Shown here one piece after another: positions 45,441 to 56,986 of a stretch of 64,000 nt of DNA (positions within the stretch are counted from its first letter, which is position 1; every line of letters starts with the position of its first letter). The notes beneath the pieces were generated by a model that was not told the origin of the DNA, did not search any database, and saw only the letters and a program-made list of their open reading frames with translations. Source of the DNA: Lenzites betulinus (taxonomy: Eukaryota; Basidiomycota; Agaricomycetes; Polyporales; Polyporaceae); the NCBI GenBank assembly GCA_022264855.1, contig JABYQU010000082.1:1-64000 (forward strand), read 5' to 3'. The translations under genes and the position numbers were made by a program.

Positions 45441-46054
45441 CGTCCCCCCCTTCTATTAGTTAGCAGAGTATATATCATGTATTCCTGTTTGAGTGCCGCC
45501 TAAGCTCTAATAATCATATAGTATGTGAGATCCGTGGGACTTGTGAACATGAACATAGAATGGTTCAGGCCCCGATGATCAAAATAAATGTGGCTGTATG
45601 GATTGATGATAGAGCTCAGATGATGGCATCTGAGAGATCGGGCATGTGTACTTGATCTGCATCCCAAAGTTATGTTATAGCTGCACATACATTGTTGTAG
45701 ATCTCCATACTGCTACTCTGTATATATGACTACTGCTATGTTGTACATATATCTAATACACACCAGACTTAACACAGAAGGGACAGATAAGTAATGTGCT
45801 CACCAGTACTTGCAAGCTAAGATTGGCGCCACCGTGCCTTTCCCCCGGGCCATCAAATATATGGCGCCACCCAGGCACTGCATCGTGCATACTCAACGCC
45901 TACGTCATTGCGAGCACACCAGTGATGTCTTACTTCACAGATGCATCTCAGGATACATGCAGCTGGAGAAGAACACAATGTTAGATACATCAAAAACTGA
46001 GCATTGTGAACACTTACGGAGGAGGGGGAAGAGATATAGTGTCGGCGGTCGAGC
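45441..46054. other. Spacer inside element B
   Basis: AT-richer DNA between the minisatellite and the right TIR. No gene is supported. Confidence 0.5.
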
Positions 46055-47306
46055 AACAATACGGTGCCGGCGAGCCGAAGCGCCGGAACTTGCGGGAGCT
46101 TTGTGGCGCGGCGGGACTCCGGGATGGAGCGCGAGCGTGCGAGCTTGGCGGGGAGAGCACGTGCCAAGGACGGCTGATGGGCGCACCTGGCAGCAGGGCG
46201 GGGAGTGAGCGGGCGAGCATCCGCGCGGCGTGCGTGTGGAGCGCGGACATGCGCCCGCGTGCGTGTGAGCGTTCACGAACAGAGGGGGCGGGGGATAGCG
46301 TCGGGAGTGTCGGTGACCGCGCGCTGGGGACTTGGTGGGGGCGGGCAGTGAGCGCGTGAGTGCGCAAACATAGCGGCGGGCGGACACTGAGCGCGCGAGG
46401 GGCCTGGTGTGCTGACTTGTGCGCGCGCGGGTCAGTGTTATGGCGGGGGCGGCGGGGGGGCTTACCGGGGAGGAGGGACAGCGTCGGGAGCATCGGCGAC
46501 CGCGTGCCGGGAACTTGGCGGGCAGTGAGTGCTTGAGCGCGCGAACTTGGCGGCGGGTGGGCACTGAGCGCGCGAGGACACGCCTGGTGTGCTGACATGT
46601 GCGCGCGGGGGTCAGTGTTATGGCGGGGGCGGCGGGGGACTTACCGGGGAGGGGGGACAGTGTCGGGAGCGTCGGGAGCGGCGAGCAACCGTGTGCCGGG
46701 GACTGCCGGAGCCCCTTGGCGGCGGGGTGGCGGCGGGCGGGTAGCGCTTGAGCGCCCGCCTGGGTGCGTCCGTGCCGAGGCGGGGCTGACATAAGGCGCG
46801 CGCGCCCTTCCTGTTTGAGCGAGCGCGCCGCCACACTGTATCTGTGGAATGTATCAGTAATTGAGCTATACCATGCGCTAACGGTGTAGTATATCAGCCC
46901 ATACAAAGAAGAACGGAAGAAAACAAACAACATACGGGGGAGGGGGAGGGGGAACAGCGTCGGCGCTGTCGGGAACGGCGGGCAACGCAGTGCGGGCGTC
47001 GCGGGGCGGGGGAGCGCCGGCGGCGGGAAGATGCCGGGCGCGCTTGATGGGGCGGGACGTACTCAACGCCCGTTTGATCTATCTAATCAGTAGAGATCAC
47101 AGAGATCGCGTTATCTAATGTTATCTTGGATTCCGACATAGAGCCTCATATAGGCAGCGTTGTTTATTACTCTACAAGGGAAGGGAACAGGCCGTTTGGC
47201 CGTGCTACTGGCAGTATGTGGGCCCACGGCCTACCGGGCTAGTTAGGCTGCCAAACGGGGGTACTACGGCAGCCTTATTAGCCGGGATATCTGTGATGAT
47301 CAGGTG
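46055..47306 (-). repeat. Right long TIR of element B
   Basis: Reverse complement of the left TIR. It carries the same class of GC-rich subterminal repeats, diverged in copy structure from the left side. The minus-strand ORF 45935-46933 is produced by these repeats. Confidence 0.85.
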
Positions 47307-48484
47307 ACCCCACGTATAAACGAAGTGTTCAATATCTTGTGCGGCAGCTCTCCACATATTCACACCGTCAACCTCATGTCCGCAGGATGTTCTCACGGGC
47401 CAGCCTTCGGCCTTGGAAGCCGGTATCACTTTCCTGTCCCGAGCTTGCGAAACTGGTCCATCTGCGAGAATTCTATGGATCCACGTTACTGCCGACTCCG
47501 GAGACTATCATGGTCCTCAGCACATTGCCGCACTTGCAGACGATAAACTTTCAGGTCGATCCTGCGGTGCTTGATTGGGGTACCCTACCGGACCCAAAGG
47601 ACGGCAGAGCGTTCTTCAACTCCCTCACTACACTCTCAGTGTCCGGAAATAGCTGCGAGTGGTTAATCGCGTTCCTCCCCCTCATCACATCTACGACCCT
47701 CCGAGAGCTCAGTTTCTTCCAAGGATATAGTTATCCATGGGCTATGGAAAGTAACGAGCCGCGCGTGCCCAACACTCTGTTTCAACTGCTCTGCACTGCT
47801 ATCGGTCAACACCCATCCTGGCAGCATACAATCGAGAAGGTCAGCATCGACATTGTCACACCCGACACTCAAAATTCCAATCCCGGAGACGTCTACACAT
47901 CGCAGCATATCGCACCTCTACTCTCCCTCACTGCGCTTCGGTGGCTCTATATACTCACAAAACCCCGCCGAATCATCCTCGACGATGCCATGCTGCGTTC
48001 TATCGCATTCGCGTGGCCCCGAATTGAGGAGCTTAGGCTCGACGCTCATCCACTCGACGGACGATGGCAGGAAGCACTTGTCCAGCCCGGGGAGTTTCCC
48101 GTCGCCACCCTTGCCGGTGTCCTCCTCCTCGCGCGCCACTGCCGGTCCCTCGCCGTGCTCCTCCTGGCCGTCGATATGCGCAAGATTCCCGACGTCGGAG
48201 CACTCGCCCGCCCACCGGTGCCGCTAGAGCCGGGCAGGGAACACCCACTTGTCGTGTTCAATCCACAGGGCTCGGTGTTCAGTTTCCACGTCGGTGAAGC
48301 CACGGCCCTCGCCAGTTTCCTTTCGTTGGTGTTTCCGCGACTCTTCAGCGGCGCTGGCTATAAGGGGCCGGTGTGGGACGAGGCGATAACCCGTGCCTGG
48401 GAGTTCCAATCGATACGGGCACAGGAGCGGCGATGGGCGCTCGAGAACGGGAAGCGGGAGTCAGGCTGTTCAAACGACGAATGA
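47307..48484 (+). pseudogene. F-box/LRR-like gene, fragment 3 of 3
   Basis: Continues the frame of fragments 1 and 2 (RINEVFNILCGSSPHIHTVN), then shifts frame near 47400-47440 and continues as CPELAKLVHLREFYGS, IMVLSTLPHLQTINFQVDP, RIIDLD-type Leu-rich stretches such as IAFAWPRIEELRLDAHPL, and a Glu/Arg-rich end (TAG-free until TGA 48482-48484). The C-terminal 340 codons are open. The frameshift may be a later lesion, since the gene is already disabled by two insertions. Confidence 0.78.
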
Positions 48485-48680
48485 GGCGGAGACGATCCGG
48501 TTGAAACGGCTGTGTTTACTGGGACATACAAAGTTGTAGACTTTGCGTGCAGACAGTGCTGTTCGTAGACCATGTTGCTTGTAGTATGTGCTCTCCGATG
48601 TGAATGATTTCTTGTCATACCGGGCATCTTACTGGATTTCTTCGAGCCCCGAGGGCGGTCTTCGCAGGACGAGAACAAAC

Positions 48681-49386
48681 TTACAGCTCACGATGGCGAT
48701 TCTTTGACTCGCGCTCTTCCACGGGCCCGAAGACCTTGCGGCTGTCCGCGCGCGTGAACGAGAGGAAGGCCGCGTCGTCGACTCGTACGGCGCCAAGGGG
48801 CCAAACGGTTGCGGGGAAAGCACTGGCAGCAACCCAAGTTCCAACGACAGCCTGCAATATGTAGCCCAGAAAACATGCGGCAATGGGGACAGAGGGAGTC
48901 TACGATTTGCTATCTCGAGGGCACCCTGTACACGTAGTTTGGGACTTCTCGGAGGACGTATCCGTCCAGAACCAATATTGTTTTACACTCGACCTCTAAG
49001 TCGTCGGGGGGAGGGCGGGACAGGAGCACTAAGATACATGCAGTTGGATGCAGAATTCCTACAGTGAGATAGATGGCGCTCCGCTGCAGGAGGATGGGCG
49101 CGGTGGTCCGTAGACGATGACGATGCAGTTGATGCAATGACGATGGCGATGAGTGGGCTGGGCTGATACATGCGATGAGTGTTCGTGAGAGATGCACGGG
49201 CGACGACAGGAAAGGGGTGAGGCGGATGGGTGCGTGCACAGCAAGGTAGCTATATGGAGACTTAGATAGGGGGTAAAGCAAGTAGAGATGAGGTATGCGA
49301 AAGGAGCGGCGGGGGTTGAACCCGGTGACAGTGCTGGGAAAAAATAGAGCAGGCCAACCGTGGCTGACGGCGTGTTGAACCGTCAT
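48681..49386 (-). CDS. Probable small membrane protein, start unresolved
   Basis: Last exon 48899-48681 reads TPSVPIAACFLGYILQAVVG (membrane-like) and ends EERESKNRHREL. It joins in frame to an upstream exon ending LVLDGYVLREVPNY at 48934, across an intron of only 34 nt (48900-48933, GTGTAC...CGTAG). Upstream, SAIYLTVGILHPTACILVLL is a second hydrophobic segment. The open frame reaches an ATG at 49386, but the N-terminal 90 residues look like untranslated sequence, so a missing first exon is likely. Family not recognised. Confidence 0.45.
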
Positions 49387-49520
49387 TTCAGCGTCCAAGA
49401 CGCGGGTGTGAAGCGGGAGAGGGGTGTCCGCGAGGGGTCAAATGTTGAATTTCCGAGAGTGCGACGTGGGGTGTGCAGGACGCGGGACGCGGGCGGAGTG
49501 GATGGGAGGTGCGAACGCGT

Positions 49521-51813
49521 CTAGTTCGCATGGCCGTTAGCGCCGTTCGGAGCGAGCTCAGACCCGTACTTGGCGGCGTAGTCGGCACCAGCCTTGAAGA
49601 AAGGCTCAAAGATGGCCTGGGGCTTCTTGTAGTCGTTGTGTACGATGTTGACCAGGCAGTACGAGTCCATGATGGTGTCGATGAGCTTGTTCGTCGGAGA
49701 CTCCGGCTCGTACAGCTTGGCCCACTGACGGCCGAGTTCGTACGCCTCATCCTGCAATGCTAGTCAGTGACTTGGAACGTGCGAAACGGCAAACGAAACA
49801 CGGACCTTCCACGCCATGAAGCTGATCGCCTCCACAATCGTGGGCTGTACGATCTCCTTGCCTGGGAAAACGCCCCACGTGACTGCGTTGGGCCCGTCAG
49901 AGTGAGTGTTCGTGCGGAGGTCGCCGCGGTTGTTGATCACGTAGTAGGTGATGTTGATGTCATGCTCGATGTGGGGGATGAGCAGGTCGAGGAGCTCTGG
50001 CGATACAAAGAACTCCAGGTAGGCCTTACAATGCGCATATTAACATTCAGTTCGCACGACAGATTGTAGATAGCGTACCTTCTGGTAGACATAACCATTG
50101 GCCGGACCCCAGCCGTGTATCCTGTCGTCGCTCCGTGCGCCGTCAACAGCGGGTTGAGAATTGATTGTCAAGAAACCAAGCTCGTTGAGCTTCGCTAGCT
50201 GCTGCGCAATGACCGTCGTCTCGCTCGACGGCGCCGAGTCCGACCATGGGAGCGCCGCGAGATCGCCCAAACAGAAGCGGGAAAACAGCGCGCGAATCTC
50301 CGCAATGGTCGTCGGCGTATTCCACAGCTTGTGCGCGTCCTCCGCCGTCTGCTTGATCCAGACGCCGTACCCGTCGAGCTCGCCGTACGCGGGGGAGCGC
50401 GAGTCGCCGAACCGACCGTTTGGGTACTCGTCCCAGTTCTCGGTACGCGAGAGGTACGAGCGTGTGCGATTCGCCCAGAAAATAGGGCGAATGTTCTCAG
50501 TGCGGCGGTTGGGCGTGAGTGACTGTGCCGGAGGGTCAGCGTGGAGCATTCTCATCCAATACACGACAGACGTACCTGTCTCCACGGGAGTGGCTTGATG
50601 ACTTCGATGCGCGGAACGAGGTTGAGCTCCTCAAGGAGGAGCCGACAGCCCTTCTCGAGGTTCATGGTGTAGAAGTGCAAGCCCTTGATACCGATGTCCG
50701 CGGCGAGTATGCGCCTGCAGAGATCCGCAACGAGCTTAGTGCCCACTTCTCGCACCTTTTCATCGTTGTTTTTATACGGCTCGAGCTCGTCCAGGAACGC
50801 CTGCGGCACGGTAATCTTCGCGAGAGAGGTAGCCTTCTGGAAGCCGTTCCATGTCTGCACCGGCATGATGCCAGGGACAATTGGAATATTGATGCCGGCG
50901 GCCCGCGCAGCTTGCACCCACTCGACGAACATGTCCACATCGTAGAACATCTGTGTGAAGATGAAGTTCGCGCCTGCGTCTACCTTGGACTTCAGGTACT
51001 CCATTTCGCGTGCGCGCTCCTCGGGGGGAAAGCGCTGTGTTTGCGGGTAGCCGGCGACAGCGATATCGAAGTAGTCGCCATACTCAGCGCGGATGTGCCG
51101 CACGAGGTCGACACCGTAGCGGAAACCACCTTCCACGGCCTCCCATTCCTTGCCCACGGGCGGGTCCCCGCGAAGCGCGAGTACGTTACGGCAGCCATGC
51201 TGCTTTGCTTCCTGGAGTTGTGTGGTGAGAATCGATTCTCATGGAGCGAATGTGCAAGCGTTTGCCGAGCATGCCGCATGCCGTGCTACGTGGATGGGAC
51301 CCGCAGCGCAGCAATACACTGGGGTCTGACGAGCAAGGGGGTGCAATTCGACGAAGAGGAAGAACAGGCTTCGTGAATTGAGAATAAAGCACTCACCCGC
51401 AAAGCCGTGTCCACTTTCTCCTTAGGCATGCCTGTACATGTCAAGTGCATACATGTCTCAAGACCAATAAGCTTCTGACATGTCTTGACGAGCTCAGATG
51501 TAAGTTCTGAAGTCCGTCCACCTGCGTTCCTAAATGACTGTCAAGAGCCGCACATGATTTTGATTTTCGAATGTGCTCACCATGTGATGTCGATGAACTC
51601 AGGGCCCATTGCGCGCATGCGCTCTATACGGTCCAGAAGGTTTTGGAGGCCCTAGCACGCGACGTAGTCCGGTCAGATTGTTGCAAACCGGGAAGGCGGC
51701 GGCCGCCCGGAGCCAATGGGACTAACCTGAGCTGTCCGGGGTGGGAAATACTCGAATGACCACCAGACGCGGTCCTCCTTAGCGGCCTGCTCAATTTTTT
51801 GGCTGATTTTCAT
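49521..51813 (-). CDS. MTHFR: Methylenetetrahydrofolate reductase, 606 aa
   Basis: Reduces 5,10-methylene-THF to 5-methyl-THF for methionine synthesis, a cytosolic flavoenzyme. Seven minus-strand exons: 51813-51727, 51651-51581, 51529-51397, 51211-50576, 50522-50079, 50024-49806 and 49751-49521. All join in frame with GT-AG introns of 51-75 nt, except one of 185 nt. The N-terminal TIM-barrel catalytic part has WSFEYFPPRT (start of barrel), HLTCTGMPKEKVD, NVLALRGDPP and ANFIFTQMFYD. The C-terminal regulatory half has TENIRPIFWANRTRSYL and GWGPANGYVYQK. The length matches fungal MET12/MET13 proteins. Which of the two paralogues it is cannot be told. Confidence 0.93.
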
Positions 51814-52473
51814 GATTACTCGTGAGTGGGAGGGGAAGAATTAAGGGGGAATATATGTTTTGAAGAGGGCGGGAGGTGGGGGAGTCAGAAAGAGAGGCAA
51901 GCAAAGCCACGCCTTTGAGAACGATCGAGGTCGCAGGCGCCCGGGGTTACTAGTAATTTATAGCATCGTTAGGCGCCCATGACAGACACCTTTGTATGGG
52001 CCGATGTCCTGGCCAACCCTTCTCATCGCCGAGTCTCTTCCCGTCGGGATTCACTCCATTCATGCCGGACCGTTGCTATCAATCTGAGTGCTGAAATTGT
52101 CCAACACGGTCCGCTGAGCATTCTGGCCAACCAGCACGAACAGCATATCCCTGTACATGGTAGCCACATTGACTGCCATGGTACTCGAGGACAGTCGAGA
52201 ATCGCCCAGCTCTCGTGTGGACAAATGCATGACCCCGAACCGGGGAGGCCTCAGCAGCTTTAGGTAAGTGCGATAGTTGTGCGCACTGCGCAGGCCGGCA
52301 GACAAGGTCTTTAGCAGATCAATTTCACGTACATGTGTCGTATCAGTGAATAATCGCTCACATCTTCCACCTCTTGAACATCTCCGTGCTCTGTTTGCGC
52401 TCACACAAATACCCCTTTGGTTGCGTATGATTGGTACAACAGGCGATATCCAGTAGCCCCCGAAGTACGTACG
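51814..52473. promoter_or_regulatory. Upstream region of MTHFR
   Basis: 660 bp between the MTHFR start and the 3' end of the next minus gene. No TATA box or defined operator could be pinned down. Confidence 0.4.
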
Positions 52474-53493
52474 TTAGACGCGGCATTCAACATAGACTGT
52501 CGGTAGGTTCCACAAAATCAATAGATACAAACCATCGACACACGTTCCCAAACACCACACGATGCTGCTCACCACATACCCTATGTGACTCGCCTCCAGC
52601 AAGACCCCTAACCCCATGCGCTTGAGCTCAGCAGCAAGCTGCTCGAGTTGACGAATGGTCTCCTCCTTGTCCTGCGACGTCGGCCGCGGCGCCTTGACAC
52701 ATGGAAGGGTGGGCAGCAACAGCGAACGAGCGGGCCCAGTGGCATCCACAACAGGCGATGATGAGCGAGACGGGAAGGGGATGGGAGGGAGAGCTTTCTC
52801 CGGGGACGGTGGCGACAACCTGTAACGCGACTTCGCCGGTGCCGGAGCCTCAGCGCCACCCGGCGTGGTCTCCGGCGTATAGATCGTGGCGGGGGCGTAG
52901 ATCGTGTCTGCATCTACAAGCTGTGCTTGGGGTGCCGTACTGGATTGCTCGAGGGCATTGCTGCTGCCGATATTGAAGGACCTCTTCTGCTTCAGCGGCG
53001 GGGTCGAAGGGCCACGGTGTGGAGCAGCAACGGGCGTACGATAGAGGAAGTAGGGTGGGGGACCATGTTTCTGCTGGATGAGGAAAGGGGGCGTAGATTC
53101 GGACACTCGAAGTCGTGCGTGGGGCGAGAGCGTCATGGTAGTGGTCGAGGAGGACATAGTGAGGGAAGAGGGGGTGCTGGAGACCAGGGTGAGGGTATCT
53201 ATGCAAGCATGTGCGGAGGTAGAAGAAGGGGAGGACAGCCGAGCTGAATGGCGGCGCGGTTTCGGAAGAATACCCGGTGTCTGCAGTGAATGTTTCGAAG
53301 GGGGACAAGCGACAGCAGCACTGACACGCCGCAGATGTACATCATTCAGCTCGGTCTGAGTACGAGGACGTCGAGGGCCCGTCGGCCTGGCTTTCGCAGC
53401 AATCCTCGGCCGTGTATTAGGTTTTGGGGCCGCAGGGTCGCAGGGCAGGCCGGTCGGGGGTACCTGCAGCATGAGGGCGAGGGTTCCGGTCAT
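52474..53493 (-). CDS. Ser/Pro/Thr-rich hypothetical protein, about 339 aa
   Basis: Single-exon minus-strand frame with an ATG at 53493, starting MTGTLALMLQVPPTG. Low complexity for most of its length (Ser, Pro, Thr), with recurring phosphorylation-like patches such as SPPSPEKALPPIPFPSRSS and a short coiled-coil ETIRQLEQLAAELKRMG near the end. The last about 45 residues may be 3' flank read through, since they are hydrophobic and unlike the rest. No domain is recognised. Confidence 0.45.
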   Translation of the reverse strand: MTGTLALMLQVPPTGLPCDPAAPKPNTRPRIAAKARPTGPRRPRTQTELNDVHLRRVSAAVACPPSKHSLQTPGILPKPRRHSARLSSPSSTSAHACIDTLTLVSSTPSSLTMSSSTTTMTLSPHARLRVSESTPPFLIQQKHGPPPYFLYRTPVAAPHRGPSTPPLKQKRSFNIGSSNALEQSSTAPQAQLVDADTIYAPATIYTPETTPGGAEAPAPAKSRYRLSPPSPEKALPPIPFPSRSSSPVVDATGPARSLLLPTLPCVKAPRPTSQDKEETIRQLEQLAAELKRMGLGVLLEASHIGYVVSSIVWCLGTCVDGLYLLILWNLPTVYVECRV

Positions 53494-53820
53494 AGCCAGG
53501 GCGTATATGCGTTCTTCACGTCCGGGGATGAACGCGAAGTGGACGAGGAGGCACAAGGACTCGCGATGGCCTGGTACGGTCCCCAGTGGGCGGAGGCCGG
53601 CTTAGCTGCGCGCGTCCGTGCGTGGAGGTGGGAACTATCAGGGCGCAGAGGGGCGATCATCAAAAGAACACGGGGCTGGACATAGAAGATAGATTGAAGC
53701 CGTCGAACCGTCATTCGCGCTACAGGGCAGGAGGCCGTATAAAGGAGCCGGCTCGCTGCGTCGAGCACGGAAAGCGCTGCCGTGGCGAGGCTCAAGCGCG
53801 GAAGGAGCAACAGCCCCGGC

Positions 53821-54261
53821 TTAGACGTCGGTGGAGATGAGCATCAGGCACGTTGCAAAAACGACGATGCCGATGATGCTTAGAACGGCAAGATGGCTCC
53901 TGCACAGGCGTAACAGCATGAACTATAAGAAGTTGCTCGTAGCCTGGAAGACTCACTGGCTCGCCCGCAAAAAGCCCCGCTGTGCGCTCATGTCTGCGTA
54001 TCCTTGCCAATATTCCCAGATGCCCGCAGCAACGGCAGCAACGGCAGCTATGACCTCTATTATTGCAACGGCCAGCCCCGTAGTCGACGGCGGTGTCTGC
54101 GCAGAGCCTGGATCGCTGGGAGTGGGCAGTCGAGCATGAAGAAGCAGAGAAGCAGAAAGTAGAGAGAGCAGCACTGCCAAACGCAAGTGCGACAGGAGAT
54201 TACGCTCGAGCATGGCGAAGTCTCTGCCCGTACTGCCAACGATCTCTTGTTCCTTCGGCAT
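53821..54261 (-). CDS. DUF202-type small membrane protein, 127 aa
   Basis: Minus-strand exons 54261-53957 and 53899-53821 join in frame over a 57-nt intron. The family mark RDFAMLERNLLSHLRLAVLL resembles the DUF202 pattern of an Asp-x-x-x-x-x-Glu-Arg-x2-Leu segment running into the first membrane helix. A second span VAIIEVIAAVAAVAAGIW follows, and the short second exon adds the third span VLSIIGIVVFATCLMLI. Length and three spans fit the family. The precise role of fungal members is not established, though VTC1-like proteins share this fold. Confidence 0.75.
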
Positions 54262-54403
54262 TATCGTAGTCCACGATGGGAGGAGGAAGACAGCACTTGG
54301 CAGGCTGATGTAGCGCTTAATTATGGACGCGCGCATCGAGTAGTAAGTCGACGTCCGGATAACTTGAGGCAGCGACCACATGCCGAACGCTACAGCCGTT
54401 CGT

Positions 54404-54981
54404 TTAGCCATCACGCAAGCCCTTATGTCGCGCACACTCACAAGAATGGTCAAGGGGGAAGCCGACTTCGAGCGGCACCGCGCCCTCGATGATCTTCATG
54501 TGTTCGAGCGTGAGTGCGATGTCGCGCGCCTCGATGTTCGCGTGCGAGTGCTCGACCTTGCCATCTGCATCACGAACGCGATGGCGACTGCAGCATCCAT
54601 CCAGCATACGTCAGCCGCACGCCCCAAATGGAGGGCAGAGGGGGGGGGGGGTAGCTAGGGGAAGTACCGGCCTGGATGCTAGAGGCCCCGACGTCGCGCG
54701 CGACCCGCTCCAGAACCCTCGGGAGCTTCCTCTCCATGTATGTGCCCGGCGGCGAGGACGTTCCAGGGCGCAATCGCCATGCCCTCGAAGCGCGCCATCG
54801 GGAGGATCTCGCGCTCGAGGTCGCTCCACGTGCCCTGGTAGATGGAGAACGGTGTCTGGTGGGACATGCGCGCGTACCGGTTCGCACTCCAGACAGTGTA
54901 CGCGGGCGTGTCGGAGATGCTAAAGAACTTGTATGGCTTGACAAATTTGGAAGAATACCGGAGGACAATCCGGGTCACCAA
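54404..54981 (-). pseudogene. Decayed aryl-alcohol dehydrogenase (aldo/keto reductase)
   Basis: On the minus strand the remnants are, in order: FFSISDTPAYTVWSANRYAR, TPFSIYQGTWSDLEREILPM and GMAIAPWNVLAAG (one frame); LPRVLERVARDVGASSI (second frame); KVEHSHANIEARDIAL and IIEGAVPLEVGFP (third frame). These match consecutive parts of fungal aryl-alcohol dehydrogenase-like reductases, but sit in three frames and lack the N-terminal half with the catalytic Tyr. A G run near 54640-54652 lies inside. Confidence 0.75.
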
Positions 54982-55629
54982 GGTGAGTGTGGGACTGTGG
55001 GTGCTACGCTGAATATCAGAACGTAAGCTGCTCCGTCCGTCGACAAAACCCCGACGTTATGGGTGTCTTTACATACGGAAATGGCTCACTGACCTTCAGA
55101 GATCAGGTCGGTGGATTTCGCAAGCACGCTTTGGAGTCATTCGAATCAGTTCTAGTCCTTAACGTTGTGCGGCTCCACGCGGTCGAGTCTGGCCTGCAGA
55201 GAACGCGCACCTTCAAGCTTGCTTGAGTTTGGGACATCTACACAAATGAGTAACGTGGCATGTATAAACAGTTTTCAAGACGTAGCAAGGTGAGGCTAGC
55301 CACGAGGAGGCAAGAGGCGCGCGGAAGGTCGTCGACGTTCCGGTTCAAGCTCAAGACGCGACCTGAAAGCGCACACGAGATGTACAACACACGTGACCGC
55401 GTCGAATACCCGTTCCGACAACGCTGGAAGCTTCACTCTCAGCTCCTTAGCAGACATATACGCGGGTCATCATGCATCATGCTTTCAACACCGAAAAGTA
55501 CACAAGATCGCCGGAACTCGACTCCACCATCATCGACTAGCACCAACCCCGACCTCCGACAGCGCGCCATCCACTCTCTCCACCAAGTTCTCTACGAGGC
55601 TAACCATCAACCGGTCACCGTGCCATAGC
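54982..55629. other. Intergenic, no gene supported
   Basis: May hold unrecognisable 5' parts of the aldo/keto reductase remnant. A plus-strand open frame at 55260-55620 is antisense to nothing known and was not called. Confidence 0.4.
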
Positions 55630-55968
55630 CTAGTTCCACTGCGCCACCAGATACTCGTTGTGCGTCTCCGGGTCGATGACATACACCTGAATCTTGTGCG
55701 CCTGCTCGATCCCGTGTCCCTCGTGGTACTCCAGCAGGTTCACCTTCTGCGAGCCGTCCGCGGCCACCGGGTGCGACGGCACGATGCCGAGGTCCTTGTC
55801 GTCCATGCGTACACGGTACACGTACTCCTTGTCCGTGAGCACGCGCGGGAAGACGACGCGGTCGATGTAGTGGCTCGGCGTGCCGCGCTCCCAGCGCGGC
55901 GTGTAGTCGATGTGCACGGTCTTGACCGTAGAGGCGAGGAACAGGAGCATGGTGCGTTGGGCGGACAT
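55630..55968 (-). CDS. Small conserved-looking protein, 112 aa
   Basis: Single-exon minus-strand ORF from ATG 55968, starting [20 protein letters not shown] and ending [10 protein letters not shown]. Codon choice is strongly GC-ending, like the neighbouring housekeeping genes. Middle segments [20 protein letters not shown] and [14 protein letters not shown] are well mixed in charge, as in a small beta-rich domain. No family is recognised. The longer start at 56067 adds an unconvincing Thr/Pro-rich stretch. Confidence 0.6.
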   Translation of the reverse strand: MSAQRTMLLFLASTVKTVHIDYTPRWERGTPSHYIDRVVFPRVLTDKEYVYRVRMDDKDLGIVPSHPVAADGSQKVNLLEYHEGHGIEQAHKIQVYVIDPETHNEYLVAQWN

Positions 55969-56986
55969 GTTGTCTGGGGTGCGTGCTCGTGTGCGAATAG
56001 GGTAGGGAGACTGGCCGGTGGTGCGCGTGAGGGGGAAGCACGTGTGCGTGGAGGGGTGCAGGCTCACCTGGATCGTTGTGCGAGAGGACGAGAGCGACTG
56101 TGGATGCTGAAGCTGCTGGTTCTGCTCAGCAGTGTTTTATACCGTCTCTAGACGCGAGGGTGGCCTGTCACCGGGCCCCCTCCAGCTCCCCTAGACGTAA
56201 AATGTGCACATTGTTCCATTCACGTCCTGACTGCATACATCGTCGAGTTGGCATCCGTATGCTCCGAAAATTGGAGCCAACGTGAAGACTGGACGACGGG
56301 GGAGTACTGTTTACCACAACTGCACTGGGCAGTGTGCACGAGGGGCCCTCGCCGCTTCCCAGCATCCCGAGTAGAACCAGGGGGGAGCTTGAGTGAATGC
56401 TCCGCTACATGTAATAGGACCTATAGGGAAATGCCTCGCCTGGATGTAGAACGGATGCTACACCGCCGGGTCACGGCGTCGGGAGCATGGCTGGACATTA
56501 TTGACAAGGACTTTTCTCTACCCAAGAGCGAGACGTTTCGGGCGATGAGCGAATGGAACAACCTTCGGACAAGCAAATGACGACTCACCACACGCCGCCG
56601 TGTACGTAAATCGTGGGCATAGCTATGGAGGTGGGCTTGCCACAGTCCACGCGTGTACGTGTCGCAATCATGGATGCTAACACGCCCGACGGCGGTGTTG
56701 AGTATGGGATAACGGTATGGACGAATATCGTGCTGGGTGATTACAAGAGCAGACCAGTACAACGGCACAGCGCTCACGTAACGTGACAATTAGTGCAACT
56801 CGACTTTTTCATTGAGTATTCCGTGCCTGGCGAGATCCTAGAAGCAAGAAGGATCAGACTCGGTCTCGCGGGCACAGCATGTGGCAACAGCTGAGGCCTT
56901 GAGGAGCGACGATTAGAAAAACGTGAACTCGAAAGGAAAGACGTCGATCAATGAGGGATAGAGGTGTAATGATAAACGCCCATACC
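55969..56986. other. Divergent intergenic region before PUS1
   Basis: About 1 kb with short frames only. It contains the promoters of the small minus-strand gene and of the pseudouridine synthase gene. No motif could be fixed. Confidence 0.45.

Larger units (their letters stand above)
35336..47306 (+). mobile_element. Element B: 11,971-bp KDZ-type DNA transposon
   Basis: Terminal inverted repeats start CACCTGATCATCACAGAT at 35336 and end in its reverse complement at 47306. They extend about 1.2 kb. The 8-bp target duplication ACCCCACG lies at 35328-35335 and 47307-47314. An 8-bp duplication agrees with what is reported for Zisupton-related elements. It carries three genes on the plus strand: a KDZ transposase, a protein with a viroplasmin-like segment, and a basic HMG-like protein. 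Because the transposase has one stop codon, this copy is probably not autonomous now, but all parts are present. Confidence 0.92.

Noticed and set aside
45122..45478. ORFs on both strands over the CCG minisatellite
   Set aside because: Triplet repeats without stop codons give open frames in several phases. No gene evidence.
45935..46933. Minus-strand ORF of 332 codons in the right TIR
   Set aside because: Same repeats as in the left TIR. Low complexity and no stable start.
50519..51376. Plus-strand ORF of 285 codons
   Set aside because: Antisense shadow of MTHFR exon 4.
55393..56151. Plus-strand ORF of 252 codons
   Set aside because: Mostly antisense to the small minus-strand gene at 55630-55968.
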